Assembly (NCBI GenBank): GCA_934179675.1
Contig: CAKPQS010000001.1
Span: 1-64,000 of the forward strand
Source: an uncultured Bacilli bacterium
GTDB taxonomy: Bacteria; Bacillota_I; Bacilli_A; RF39; UBA660
DNA: 64,000 nt
Direction: 5' to 3'
The position numbers were made by a program, and so were the translations under genes. The notes beneath the pieces are model-generated. The model was not told the DNA's origin, did no database searches, and saw only the letters and a program-made list of their open reading frames with translations. The first letter of the stretch is position 1, and every line of letters starts with the position of its first letter. This document shows positions 53,380 to 62,649 of this stretch, one piece after another.

Positions 53380-54030
53380 TCACCACTTAATTTCTTTTAA
53401 ACCTTCACTTTTTAAAATATTATTTACTTTAGAAAATGGTTTACTTCCAAAAAATCCCCTATAACAAGATAAAGGAGATGGATGTACGCTCTCTATTATA
53501 TAGTTTTTTTTAGTATTAATCAATACCTTTTTACTTCGTGCAAAACTTCCCCATAATACAAATATTACATGACCACGATTGGATAATTTTTGAATAACAA
53601 CATCAGTAAATTTTTCCCAATTTAAAAACGAATGTGATAGTGGCTTATCTTTTTCAACAGTAAGAATTGAATTTAAAAGTAAAACACCTTGGTATGCCCA
53701 ATCAGATAAATCTGTTTTACTTCTTTTTATGCCTAAATCATCATACAATTCCTTAAATATATTATTAAGTGATGGTGGCATTTTAATACCTTCCTTGACA
53801 GAAAAAGATAATCCATGAGCTTCATTTTCTCCATGATAAGGATCTTGACCCAAAATTACTACTTTAACATATTTAAAAGGTGTATAAATGAAAGCATTAA
53901 ATACATTTTGTTCTAAAGGAAAAATAGTTTTTGTTTTATATTCTTTTTTTACTTCTTCAAGTAAATCTAAAAACCATTTTTCATTCATTACATCTTTTAA
54001 AACAATATCCCAATCATTACCAAACATCAT
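53380..54030 (-). CDS. ung: uracil-DNA glycosylase
   Basis: Ung removes uracil from DNA. The 216-residue protein has VVILGQDPYHGENEAHGLSFS with the catalytic Asp, LLLNSILTVEK, VIFVLWGSFARSK and HPSPLSCYRGFFGS with the catalytic His. All are intact. Its ATG overlaps the TGA of the AGCS gene in ATGA. Confidence 0.97.
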   Translation of the reverse strand: MMFGNDWDIVLKDVMNEKWFLDLLEEVKKEYKTKTIFPLEQNVFNAFIYTPFKYVKVVILGQDPYHGENEAHGLSFSVKEGIKMPPSLNNIFKELYDDLGIKRSKTDLSDWAYQGVLLLNSILTVEKDKPLSHSFLNWEKFTDVVIQKLSNRGHVIFVLWGSFARSKKVLINTKKNYIIESVHPSPLSCYRGFFGSKPFSKVNNILKSEGLKEIKW

Positions 54031-55328
54031 TTACCATACTCCTCATATTCTTGAATAACATCTTTTCTTAAAGCAAACATTGCGTATATGTTAATTAGCG
54101 CTAATAAAGCGATAAACATATCAACTAAATTCCATAAAATTTGACTAGATATAACTGATCCTATAAAAACAACTATAACTGTTCCTAATTTAATTATTAA
54201 ATTACCTTTATTACTTTTAAAAATATGTTTAAAACATGCTTCTCCATAATAATAACCTGTTAATATAGTTGAAAAGCTAAACATAAATACACACATAAAT
54301 AGTGAAATTGAACCAAATGAACCAAAATGATAATCAAAGGCATTTTGAGCAAATTCAATACCATTTGCATCAATTATATCTGTTAATGTTGGACCAAGCA
54401 AAATGATCATTGCTGTAGAAGTACATATAATAAGTGTTGTTACATATATACCAAGCATTTGAACATATCCTAAAGATGCTGGATATTTAGTATCACTAAT
54501 ACTAGAAGCAATCGCTCCTGTTCCAATTCCTGCTTCACTCGAAAAAACACTTCTTTTTATGCCTGTTAAAATAACGCCGCCTATTAAAGCACCTAATCCT
54601 GCTTTTAAACTGAATGCATTTTTAATTATAGTATTTAAAACTATAGGTACATCGTTTATGTTTTTTAAAACAGCATAAAAAGATAAACTTAAATAAAATA
54701 TTCCCATTATTGGTACTAATTTATTAGTAAAACTAGTAATTCTATCTATTCCCCCAAATATAATGAATGAAATTAAAATAGCAAGTAAACTACCAATAAT
54801 ATATGATAAATATTGGATATTTGAAAATATTTCAAAATTTCCTACTGATTTAGTAATTGTATTAGATTGAATAGCTATAAAAAAACAAACATAAGCAATA
54901 ATTATTGTAATTGAATATAAAATTCCTAACCATCTCTTTTTTAAACCTTTTTCAATATAATAAGATGGTCCTCCAACGAAAACATTTCCATCTTTAATAT
55001 GATATTTTGATGCAAGTACCGTTTCAGAAAATGTCAAAATAGAACCAATAAATGCCATAATCCATAACCAAAATATTGTTCCACTTCCACCTATATAAAT
55101 AGCAAGTGCAACTCCACTAATACTGCCTACACCAATTCTTCCTGCTAAAGAAAGCATGAGAGCACTAAAAGGAGATACTTTAGCATTAGAATCATTTCTA
55201 ATAATATTTTTTAGCATCTCCTTAAAATTGAATTGAGCTCCTTTTAATTTAAATGTAAAATACAAAGATGATAAAATCATTATAATAACAACAAAAATCC
55301 ATAAATAATTATTAATAATTTCTATCAT
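54027..55328 (-). CDS. AGCS-family amino acid:cation symporter
   Basis: AGCS transporters take up alanine or glycine with Na+ or H+. The 433-residue membrane protein has the family signatures: SLAGRIGVGSISGVALAIYIGG near the N-terminus, the GPSYYIEKGL motif and SEAGIGTGAIASS near residue 260. Eleven or so spans are visible. It lies between rsmA and ung with ATGA overlaps on both sides, so it is locked into a DNA/RNA maintenance operon. D-Ala for the wall and coat could depend on this import, but that is a guess. Confidence 0.92.
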   Translation of the reverse strand: MIEIINNYLWIFVVIIMILSSLYFTFKLKGAQFNFKEMLKNIIRNDSNAKVSPFSALMLSLAGRIGVGSISGVALAIYIGGSGTIFWLWIMAFIGSILTFSETVLASKYHIKDGNVFVGGPSYYIEKGLKKRWLGILYSITIIIAYVCFFIAIQSNTITKSVGNFEIFSNIQYLSYIIGSLLAILISFIIFGGIDRITSFTNKLVPIMGIFYLSLSFYAVLKNINDVPIVLNTIIKNAFSLKAGLGALIGGVILTGIKRSVFSSEAGIGTGAIASSISDTKYPASLGYVQMLGIYVTTLIICTSTAMIILLGPTLTDIIDANGIEFAQNAFDYHFGSFGSISLFMCVFMFSFSTILTGYYYGEACFKHIFKSNKGNLIIKLGTVIVVFIGSVISSQILWNLVDMFIALLALINIYAMFALRKDVIQEYEEYGK

Positions 55329-56116
55329 ATATCCATCCCATTAGCAATTTTTATGAACATTTCTAAACTTAAAGTTTCAGCTCTTACTTGTAAAGAAAGT
55401 CCATTTTCCTTTAAAATTTTATCAATTTTTTCTAAATCATAACCAATTAAATTATTTTTTAAAGTTTTGCGTTTATATTTAAAACTATCTCTTACTAATT
55501 TGAAAAACAATTCTTCGTTTTTTACATAAATTTTATTTTGTTTTTTAGAAAGTTCGATGACCATACTATCAACATTTGGTACTGGTACGAATACATTTCT
55601 TGGAACATTAATTAATTTTTTTATATCATAATAATAATTTAAAAATACAGTTAATGAATTATATTCATGATCTCCTGATTTGGCATTAAATCTTTCAGCT
55701 ACTTCTTTTTGAACCATAATTACCAATTTGCTAACATCAATATTTTCGTTTATAAATTTTAAAATAATTGGTGTAGTAATATAATAAGGTAAATTTGAAA
55801 CCATTATTTTTTTTGAATAATTATATTTATTAATTATTTCATTAACATTGGTATCTAAAAAATCACCATATATTACTTCTACATTATTATATTCATTTAG
55901 TTTAGAATCAAGAATATTTTTTAAGCTTTCATCAATCTCAAAAGCTATTAAATGTCCTGACTTTTTAGCAAGTTCACATGTTAAAGCACCTGCACCAGGA
56001 CCTATTTCTAAAACTAAAGTATCATTATCTACATTCGATTTATAAACAATGCTTTCAATAATTCTTTTATCTTTTAAAAAATTTTGACCATATTTTTTTT
56101 TAAAGTTAAAATCCAT
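55325..56116 (-). CDS. rsmA: 16S rRNA dimethyladenosine transferase RsmA/KsgA
   Basis: RsmA dimethylates two adjacent adenines near the 3' end of 16S rRNA. The 263-residue protein has FKKKYGQNFLKD, VLEIGPGAGALTCELA (SAM site), VSNLPYYITTPIILK (adenine-binding) and PRNVFVPVPNVDSMVIEL. The ATG at 56116 is used, sharing a base with the stop of the 3D gene (TAATG). The in-frame GTG at 56128 lies inside that gene. In Bacillus, ksgA is likewise next to yabE and tatD. Confidence 0.96.
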   Translation of the reverse strand: MDFNFKKKYGQNFLKDKRIIESIVYKSNVDNDTLVLEIGPGAGALTCELAKKSGHLIAFEIDESLKNILDSKLNEYNNVEVIYGDFLDTNVNEIINKYNYSKKIMVSNLPYYITTPIILKFINENIDVSKLVIMVQKEVAERFNAKSGDHEYNSLTVFLNYYYDIKKLINVPRNVFVPVPNVDSMVIELSKKQNKIYVKNEELFFKLVRDSFKYKRKTLKNNLIGYDLEKIDKILKENGLSLQVRAETLSLEMFIKIANGMDI

Positions 56117-56760
56117 TACCAACCCCACCTTAATACTGTAAATTTTGTATTATTATTTGTTACATGTGCTGTTATAGATTCACCTGTAAAAGCTAAATCT
56201 ATTAATACATTTCCATATAATCGCCATGCATTTCTCATAGCAATACCAGTATCCATACAAACTCCAATTATATCCATATTATCATTTACAACATGAATAA
56301 TTGTTCCACATGGAAATAATGTTGGATCACTTGCTAAAATATGTATTTTACCATATTCTTTATCATTAAAAAAAGTACTTTCAACATCATTAGTCAAATA
56401 GTGATAATTTCCATCACTATCTGGACAATATAATAAACCTGTACATCCATAACAATCAGGACCATATCCAGTTAATTTTCCAGTATAATCTGCTTCTGGA
56501 CCAGTTCCTATAACAACTTGTTCTGTTATACTTTCAAAAACTTGGACTTCACCAGTAGTTAAATTTGTAATAATTTTACCATTTTGACCAGCAACTAATA
56601 CATTCTTATTATTTTTAGGTATCGAATCATCATATGTTTCAATTGTATCATATTTAATTATTTCTGTTTTAATTATATCTCTTTTTGTATATTTATCAAC
56701 ACCATATATTAAAGTAATAGAAATTACTATATACATGATATCTAAAAGTCTCTTTTTCAT
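56116..56760 (-). CDS. membrane-anchored G5/3D-domain protein (short YabE-like)
   Basis: YabE-type proteins are wall-lytic, related to resuscitation factors. The 214-residue version has an N-terminal membrane anchor (about 8-24), a single G5-like domain (about 55-90: NVLVAGQNGKIITN..TGEVQVFESITEQVVIGTG) and a 3D domain (about 105-214) with HILASDPTLFPCGTIIHV and CMDTG......IDLAF. YabE of Bacillus is about twice as long. The 3D active-site Asp residues are present, one in DPT, one in CMDTG and one in IDLAF. The ATG at 56760 follows GAGGTG. Confidence 0.85.
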   Translation of the reverse strand: MKKRLLDIMYIVISITLIYGVDKYTKRDIIKTEIIKYDTIETYDDSIPKNNKNVLVAGQNGKIITNLTTGEVQVFESITEQVVIGTGPEADYTGKLTGYGPDCYGCTGLLYCPDSDGNYHYLTNDVESTFFNDKEYGKIHILASDPTLFPCGTIIHVVNDNMDIIGVCMDTGIAMRNAWRLYGNVLIDLAFTGESITAHVTNNNTKFTVLRWGW

Positions 56761-56787
56761 AAGCACCTCAAATATATATTACACTAA

Positions 56788-57519
56788 TTATATATTTAAG
56801 TCAAATAATCTAATAGCATTGCGAGTGGTAATATTTAACACTTCTTCATAAGAAATGCCTTTAATTTGTGCGATTTGTTGAGCTACTAAACATATATTTT
56901 TAGGTTCATTTTTTTGACCTCTAAAAGGGCTTAAAAAAGGACTATCTGTTTCTAACACTATACGTTCAAGTGGTAATTTTTTTACAACGTCAACTAATTT
57001 ATTGTTTTTAAAAGTTAGAACTCCACCTATACCAAAATAAGTATCAAGTTTGATTAATTCATTAGCGCTTTCAATACTACCACTATAGCAATGAAATACT
57101 TTTCTAACATCTTTATAATTTTTTAAAATATTTATAGTATCATTAATTGCATCTCTACTATGAATAACAACTGCTTTATTGTATTTTTTTGCTAAATCTA
57201 GTTGCGTTTTAAATAAACAAATTTGTTTATCTCGTGTTTCCTTTTCATAATGATAATCAAGACCTATTTCACCTATTCCTACTATCTTATTAATATTCAT
57301 TTCTATAAAATTCAGATCACTTTTTTTATATTCTAAAACAGCCTCCGGATGAATTCCTAAAGTTATAAAAACATTTTTATATTTTAAATTTAATACTTCT
57401 CTGTTTGTAGAATCATCTGTTCCACTAACTATTATATAGCCATTAAAAGAATTAATAATGTTTATCTTTTCTTCATCAGTATAATACTCTTTAAATAAAT
57501 GAGCATGTGTATCGATCAT
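56788..57519 (-). CDS. tatD: TatD-family metal-dependent DNase
   Basis: TatD enzymes are TIM-barrel hydrolases acting on DNA ends or D-aminoacyl-tRNA. The 243-residue protein begins MIDTHAHLF (metal ligands) and keeps VGIGEIGLDYHYE, VIHSRDA, VFHCYSGS and LETDSPFLSPFRG near the end. All metal ligands are seen. It lies between the 3D gene and a small membrane protein. Confidence 0.96.
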   Translation of the reverse strand: MIDTHAHLFKEYYTDEEKINIINSFNGYIIVSGTDDSTNREVLNLKYKNVFITLGIHPEAVLEYKKSDLNFIEMNINKIVGIGEIGLDYHYEKETRDKQICLFKTQLDLAKKYNKAVVIHSRDAINDTINILKNYKDVRKVFHCYSGSIESANELIKLDTYFGIGGVLTFKNNKLVDVVKKLPLERIVLETDSPFLSPFRGQKNEPKNICLVAQQIAQIKGISYEEVLNITTRNAIRLFDLNI

Positions 57520-57565
57520 AAAATCACCTTCATAAAATATTTTAACATAATATATAGAAAAAATC

Positions 57566-57590
57566 CAAAAAGAAAATGCACTATGTGCAT
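57566..57590 (-). terminator. intrinsic terminator after the small membrane protein
   Basis: ATGCAC-ATA-GTGCAT (minus strand) directly after the TAG, followed by TTTTCTTTTT. Confidence 0.8.
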
Positions 57591-57752
57591 CTAATATACA
57601 AAATTTTTAATTATAATATATTCAGCAGTAACTGCATTTAAACTAAGACAAAATAATAATCCAACAGTTTTAAAATCAAGGATCATCATTATTAAGAAGA
57701 AAAACATACAAAAGCCATAAACATACATCATTTTATTAACATTTTCTACCAT
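57591..57752 (-). CDS. 53-residue membrane protein
   Basis: A small open frame in an otherwise empty 311-bp gap between tatD and dut. ATG at 57752 has a good ribosome site (GGTGG-GTGG, 5-7 bases away) and the frame ends in TAG before a terminator. The product MVENVNKMMYVYGFCMFFFL continues with a second hydrophobic run (IMMILDF, VGLLFCLSLNAVTAEY), so one or two membrane spans are expected. No homology is recognised. Ribosome site and terminator make it likely real. Confidence 0.6.
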   Translation of the reverse strand: MVENVNKMMYVYGFCMFFFLIMMILDFKTVGLLFCLSLNAVTAEYIIIKNFVY

Positions 57753-57831
57753 ATTTTTCCACCCACCATTTTTATTTTAACATATTATTAGATAAATAAA
57801 CAATATTAAATACAAGTCATTTTACGACATT

Positions 57832-58296
57832 TTACATTAAAGTACTACCAATGCCACCATTTCTCTTACCAAAAGAATTATCATCATCTATGGTTAAATA
57901 GTTCATAAACACCCCTTGAGCAAAACGAGTTCCTTTTTTTATTTCAAAATCATTATCAGATGTATTTTCAATAACAAAAATAATATTTCCTTCATTATCT
58001 GGATTATTATAATAATCAGAATCAATGACACCGACGCTATTTTTTAAAACTAAACCATATTTAATTGCAAAGCTACTTCTAATATATAAATATAAAACAT
58101 CTCTTTCTTCCATACAGGCTTTAACCCCAGTAAAAATTTTTAGACATTCTCCCTTTTTTATTATAAAATCAGAAGGTGCAAAAAAATCATAACCTGCACT
58201 TTTTTTAGTACTTCTAGAAGGTAAATCAAAATCGTATAATGATTTATCATAATTTTTTTCAAATTCATTTAAACTAACTTTTTCAAAACATCTCAT
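57832..58296 (-). CDS. dut: dUTP diphosphatase
   Basis: dUTPase breaks dUTP to dUMP and PPi, keeping uracil out of DNA; ung lies in the same block. The 154-residue trimeric-type protein has the motif order: KSAGYDFFAP (1), RSSFAIKYGLVL (2), VGVIDSDYY (3), GTRFAQGVF (4) and GKRNGGIGSTLM (5, normally RG.GGFGSTG). The motif 5 Phe is replaced by Ile. It lies 4 bp after spoVT and is followed by the small membrane gene. Confidence 0.92.
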   Translation of the reverse strand: MRCFEKVSLNEFEKNYDKSLYDFDLPSRSTKKSAGYDFFAPSDFIIKKGECLKIFTGVKACMEERDVLYLYIRSSFAIKYGLVLKNSVGVIDSDYYNNPDNEGNIIFVIENTSDNDFEIKKGTRFAQGVFMNYLTIDDDNSFGKRNGGIGSTLM

Positions 58297-58300
58297 AAAA

Positions 58301-58804
58301 TCACTCCTCTAAATATTTAGATATAAATTTAGAAACAAATTTACATAATTCGAAGTCATTATTCGTAATATCATCATCAAAAATAACAACAATACCACAG
58401 ACATCACTATTACTTATAATTGATGAATAACAATAATGATTAGAAAAAACATTTGAACAAATACAAATTTCCTTATTTCCTATTTTACTTGTTCTAGAAA
58501 ACATTAAAATATCCAAATCATCACTGATTTCTTTATCAATTAAATATTTATTTCCTGCAACTATTCTACTAGTATCAGTAATAATAAAACTTTTTTTTGT
58601 ATAACCTAAAACAGAATTAGCAAGCATATCAAATAAATCTTTTTTATCATCAAAAATATTAAATTTACTTAAAACAATATCTCTATCATTCATAAATATT
58701 TCTAAACTATCTCCTGCTTTTATTTTTAAATTTTTTCTTATTTCTTTTGGTAAAACTATTCGACCTAGTTCATCTATTCTTCTAACTACACCAGTAGATT
58801 TCAT
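58301..58804 (-). CDS. spoVT: SpoVT, AbrB-type forespore regulator
   Basis: SpoVT controls late forespore genes in Bacillus. The 167-residue protein has the swapped-hairpin AbrB domain (MKSTGVVRRIDELGRIVLPKE, IRKNLKIKAGDSLEIF) and a C-terminal GAF-like domain (about 55-165), the SpoVT layout. A stand-alone AbrB would end near residue 55. The ATG at 58804 follows GTGAGG. It sits downstream of mfd, as in Bacillus. Confidence 0.93.
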   Translation of the reverse strand: MKSTGVVRRIDELGRIVLPKEIRKNLKIKAGDSLEIFMNDRDIVLSKFNIFDDKKDLFDMLANSVLGYTKKSFIITDTSRIVAGNKYLIDKEISDDLDILMFSRTSKIGNKEICICSNVFSNHYCYSSIISNSDVCGIVVIFDDDITNNDFELCKFVSKFISKYLEE

Positions 58805-58844
58805 TAAATGCCTCACTTTCTAAATATATTGTGAAACATTTATT

Positions 58845-61800
58845 TTATTTTATACTTTTTTTAACAAGTTTTACTAAATCAATTAAATAATAGATATAAT
58901 GTTTATCTAATTTAATAGTATCTAATGTAATTACTAAAGAGTTATCTTTCATGCTAAATCTAAACATTCTTGATAATTTATTAACTTCCATAAATAATTC
59001 TTTACCATCAATTTTATTAGTAATATTTTTATTAAATATAACATCAACACTATTTCGGTTAATTTTAATTTTATCAACAATATCTGTTGCCAATTTTTCA
59101 AACCATTCACTATACATATAAATAATTACATCATCATCTAATTTACCAAATCTATCAGTTAATTCTTTTTTAACTTTTTCAAGACTTTCTAAAGAATCAA
59201 TTGTATTAATTTTTTTATGAATTAATAATTTCATATCTGATTCTATTGCTAAATCATCACCAATACTACTTGGGGCATCAAGTAATGGCGATTCTTTAAC
59301 TTCAACTTTTTCCTTACCATTTAAACGATCTATTTCTTCATTTAACATTTTCATAAATAGTTCAATACCAACATCATCAACAAAACCTGCTTGTTCACTA
59401 CCAAGTATAGATCCAGCACCTCTTAATGACAAATCACGCATAGCAATAGAAAAACCACTTCCTAGTTCAGTGAACTCTTTTATTGCTTTTAATCTTTTCA
59501 TTGCAGTTTCATTTAAATTTTTATCCGGCTTATACATCAAATAACAATAAGCAACTTTATTACTACGACCTACACGGCCCCTTATTTGATATAATTGAGA
59601 TAAACCAAATCTATCAGAATCCATAATTATTAAAGTATTAACATTAGGTATATCAATTCCAGTTTCAATTATAGTAGTACAAATCAAGCAATCGTATTCT
59701 TTATTAATAAACTTTTGCATAACATCTTCAAGCTCAATTTTAGACATTCTTCCATGAGCATGAACAATTTTTAATTCAGGAATCAATTTCTTTATTTCAT
59801 TCATTTTTTCTTCTATAGTTTCAACATAATTGTATAAAATAAATATTTGACCACCTCTAGATATTTCTTTATATATAGCATCTTTAATAATAGTTTTATT
59901 TTCTTTTAATACGTATGTTTGAACAGGATATCTATTAACCGGTGGTGTTTCAATTAATGATAAACTTCTTAATCCAGTCATCGACATTTGCAAAGTACGT
60001 GGGATAGGAGTTGCTGATAGTGTTAAAACATCAATATTATTTTTATATGATTTAATTTTTTCTTTGTGTCGTACACCAAATCGTTGTTCTTCATCAACAA
60101 CAAGTAAACCTAGATCTTTAAATACTACATCATTTGATAAAATACGATGCGTGCCAATAACTATATCTATTTCTCCTTTTCGTATTTTTTCAATATTTGC
60201 GTCCATTATTTTTTTAGAAACAAATCTATTAATTAAACATATTTTTACGTCAAAATCTTTAAATCGTTCAACAGCATTTTTATAATGCTGACTTGATAAA
60301 ATAGTTGTCGGACATAAGAGCGCTACTTGTTTTGAAGAACAAACAGCCTTAAACATTGCTCTAAAAGCTACTTCTGTTTTTCCATAACCAACATCACCAC
60401 ATAAAAGACGATCCATTGGATGGCTAGATTCCATGTCTTTTGATATTTCTTTTTCCACTTTTATTTGATCACTTGTTTCAGTATAAGCAAAATCATTATC
60501 AAATTCTTCTTGTAATTCTTTATTGTCTAGAAACTTAAATCCAACTGACTTCTCTCTTTTAGCATACAACTCCAAAAGTTCTTTTGTCATTTCTTCAATA
60601 TGTTTACGTGCTTTTGCTTTAGCTTTATTCCACTCACTTGATCCTAATTTATTAATTTTAGGCTTTACACCATCACCTGATGAATATTTAGTAATAAATT
60701 CCATTTTTGATGCTGGAACATATAACTTATCATCCCCATCATAGTTGATTTGCAAATAATCTTTTTTTATACCATTTTTTACAAGTGTTTTAATTCCCAT
60801 ATATTTGCCAATTCCATAGGAAGAATGAACGACATAATCACCAACGTTTAATTTATTAAGATCTCTAATTTTTGTACCCATTTTAAAATTAGTTTTATAT
60901 TGATAATTATCTTTGGAATTAAATATTTCAGTTTCTGAAATAACTACATAATCCTTAAATATGAAACCACTTTTTATGTCACCTATAATAAAATTAATTT
61001 TGCCTTTTACTAAATTATCTTCATCAGTTAAAATAGTATTTTCATTTTCTAAATCATTAATTAATTTATTAATTTTATTTAAAGAATTAATATAGATAAT
61101 AATAATATAATTTTTTTTTATATATTCATTTAATCTTTTATTTATATCATCAATACCATTAAAAGGTGTAATATTAGCTGAAATATATTTTTCACCTGAT
61201 AATGAGTTTATATCTAACATATTTTGTAATTTAAAATCATTAATATCATGCATATATTTAAAAGATGCTGAAACATCATTTGAAATACTATATTCCATCA
61301 TTTCGTTAACTAAATTAACATAAGAATCATTAAATCTTTCAAAATCATCAAAAACAACATTCTTATCTTTTAAATAATCAACAATTCCTACAACATCTGT
61401 ATAATCTTTCAAATTTTTTTGTAATCGATATTCAAAAGGCGCTGATTTAGTAGATAAAAATTCTGTATATGAAAATATATTAATTTCTTTAACATTATCC
61501 TGTGACATTTGAGAATCAACATTAAAATATCTAATAGAATCAACTGTATCACCCCAAAATTCAACTCTTATAGGTTTATTATAATTTATTGGAAAAACAT
61601 CTACCACAAAACCTCTAACAGCTATTTCTCCTGTTTTATTAACAACACTTTCTCTTGAATATCCTAAATCATAAAGTTTGTTAACAAGTTTATGAATATC
61701 TACTGTATCACCTAATTTTATTTTTAAATCAGATTTTTTATATAATTCAATAGTAGGTAAATATCGCAAATATCCCATCATGTTAGTTATAACAATTCGA

Positions 61801-62084
61801 TTATTATTTTTAACTAATTCATTCATTGTTTCTAATCTTGTTACTTTCAATTCAGGACTAACTGCTATTGCTTCACTGGTCAAAAAATCATCCATAGGAA
61901 AAAACAAACATTCCACATGTTTGGAAATTGACTGAAAATAGGTATTTGCTTCATATAAGGTATTGCAAACAACTAATATAGAGCCATATTTTTTATATAA
62001 TTCAATTATATATTCTGTTTTTAATTCTTCATTTAATCCATTTACCTTGCTAGGAAACTTTTTAATATCAAAAAGTTTTAACAT
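58845..62084 (-). CDS. mfd: transcription-repair coupling factor Mfd
   Basis: Mfd removes stalled RNA polymerase and recruits UvrA. The 1079-residue protein has the UvrB-like N-terminal modules (about 1-380), the polymerase-interaction domain (about 405-470, KLNVGDYVVHSSYGIGKYMG), the translocase with GDVGYGKTEVAF (about 560) and VVDEEQRFGVRHKE, RGRVGRSNKVAYCYL, and the C-terminal TRCF domain. Length is a little below the usual 1150. It lies 4 bp after pth, keeping the pth-mfd-spoVT order of Bacillus. Confidence 0.97.
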   Translation of the reverse strand: MLKLFDIKKFPSKVNGLNEELKTEYIIELYKKYGSILVVCNTLYEANTYFQSISKHVECLFFPMDDFLTSEAIAVSPELKVTRLETMNELVKNNNRIVITNMMGYLRYLPTIELYKKSDLKIKLGDTVDIHKLVNKLYDLGYSRESVVNKTGEIAVRGFVVDVFPINYNKPIRVEFWGDTVDSIRYFNVDSQMSQDNVKEINIFSYTEFLSTKSAPFEYRLQKNLKDYTDVVGIVDYLKDKNVVFDDFERFNDSYVNLVNEMMEYSISNDVSASFKYMHDINDFKLQNMLDINSLSGEKYISANITPFNGIDDINKRLNEYIKKNYIIIIYINSLNKINKLINDLENENTILTDEDNLVKGKINFIIGDIKSGFIFKDYVVISETEIFNSKDNYQYKTNFKMGTKIRDLNKLNVGDYVVHSSYGIGKYMGIKTLVKNGIKKDYLQINYDGDDKLYVPASKMEFITKYSSGDGVKPKINKLGSSEWNKAKAKARKHIEEMTKELLELYAKREKSVGFKFLDNKELQEEFDNDFAYTETSDQIKVEKEISKDMESSHPMDRLLCGDVGYGKTEVAFRAMFKAVCSSKQVALLCPTTILSSQHYKNAVERFKDFDVKICLINRFVSKKIMDANIEKIRKGEIDIVIGTHRILSNDVVFKDLGLLVVDEEQRFGVRHKEKIKSYKNNIDVLTLSATPIPRTLQMSMTGLRSLSLIETPPVNRYPVQTYVLKENKTIIKDAIYKEISRGGQIFILYNYVETIEEKMNEIKKLIPELKIVHAHGRMSKIELEDVMQKFINKEYDCLICTTIIETGIDIPNVNTLIIMDSDRFGLSQLYQIRGRVGRSNKVAYCYLMYKPDKNLNETAMKRLKAIKEFTELGSGFSIAMRDLSLRGAGSILGSEQAGFVDDVGIELFMKMLNEEIDRLNGKEKVEVKESPLLDAPSSIGDDLAIESDMKLLIHKKINTIDSLESLEKVKKELTDRFGKLDDDVIIYMYSEWFEKLATDIVDKIKINRNSVDVIFNKNITNKIDGKELFMEVNKLSRMFRFSMKDNSLVITLDTIKLDKHYIYYLIDLVKLVKKSIK

Positions 62085-62088
62085 ACAA

Positions 62089-62649
62089 TCATCCTTTTTT
62101 ATTATATTTATTCATTAAATTATCAAAAGATAAAATAAAATAATCATCTAATATATTATTTGTTTCTTTTAAAACATCATCAAATTTACATTTTTCGACA
62201 TTTGAAAATTTACCCAATACAAAAGATACCATATCTGTATTATTTTTCGATAATCCTACTTTTAATCTTTTAAATTTGTCTGTTTTTAGATTATCAATAA
62301 TATTTCTTATACCATTATGGCCACCACAAGAACCACTTTTTTTAAGTTTTACACTTCCAAGTTCGATATCTTTATCATCATAAACAATCAATATATCATC
62401 TATATTAATTTTAAAATAGTTAACAAAAGATAAAACAACAGTTCCTGACAAGTTCATAAAACTGAGTGGTTTTAGAACAATAACATCTTCATTTTGATAT
62501 TTAATTAAAGAGTATTCGCCATTAAATTTTTTTTTATCAAATTTATAATTATGATAATTCATCCAATTATCTAAAACCATAAATCCTACATTATGTCTTG
62601 TATTTTTATATTCATTACCGGGATTGCCCAAACCAACTAATAATTTCAT
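62089..62649 (-). CDS. pth: peptidyl-tRNA hydrolase
   Basis: Pth frees tRNA from dropped peptidyl-tRNA. The 186-residue protein has LLVGLGNPGNEYKNTRHNVGFMVLD (catalytic His in RHNVG), KPLSFMNLSG, DDKDIELGSVKLK and GSCGGHNGIRNI. All family residues are present. The ATG overlaps the TGA of rsmI in ATGA. Confidence 0.97.
   Translation of the reverse strand: MKLLVGLGNPGNEYKNTRHNVGFMVLDNWMNYHNYKFDKKKFNGEYSLIKYQNEDVIVLKPLSFMNLSGTVVLSFVNYFKINIDDILIVYDDKDIELGSVKLKKSGSCGGHNGIRNIIDNLKTDKFKRLKVGLSKNNTDMVSFVLGKFSNVEKCKFDDVLKETNNILDDYFILSFDNLMNKYNKKG

Noticed and set aside
58811..58832. GTGAAACA half-site upstream of spoVT as a parS site
   Set aside because: Only one half of the TGTTNCACGTGAAACA palindrome is present.
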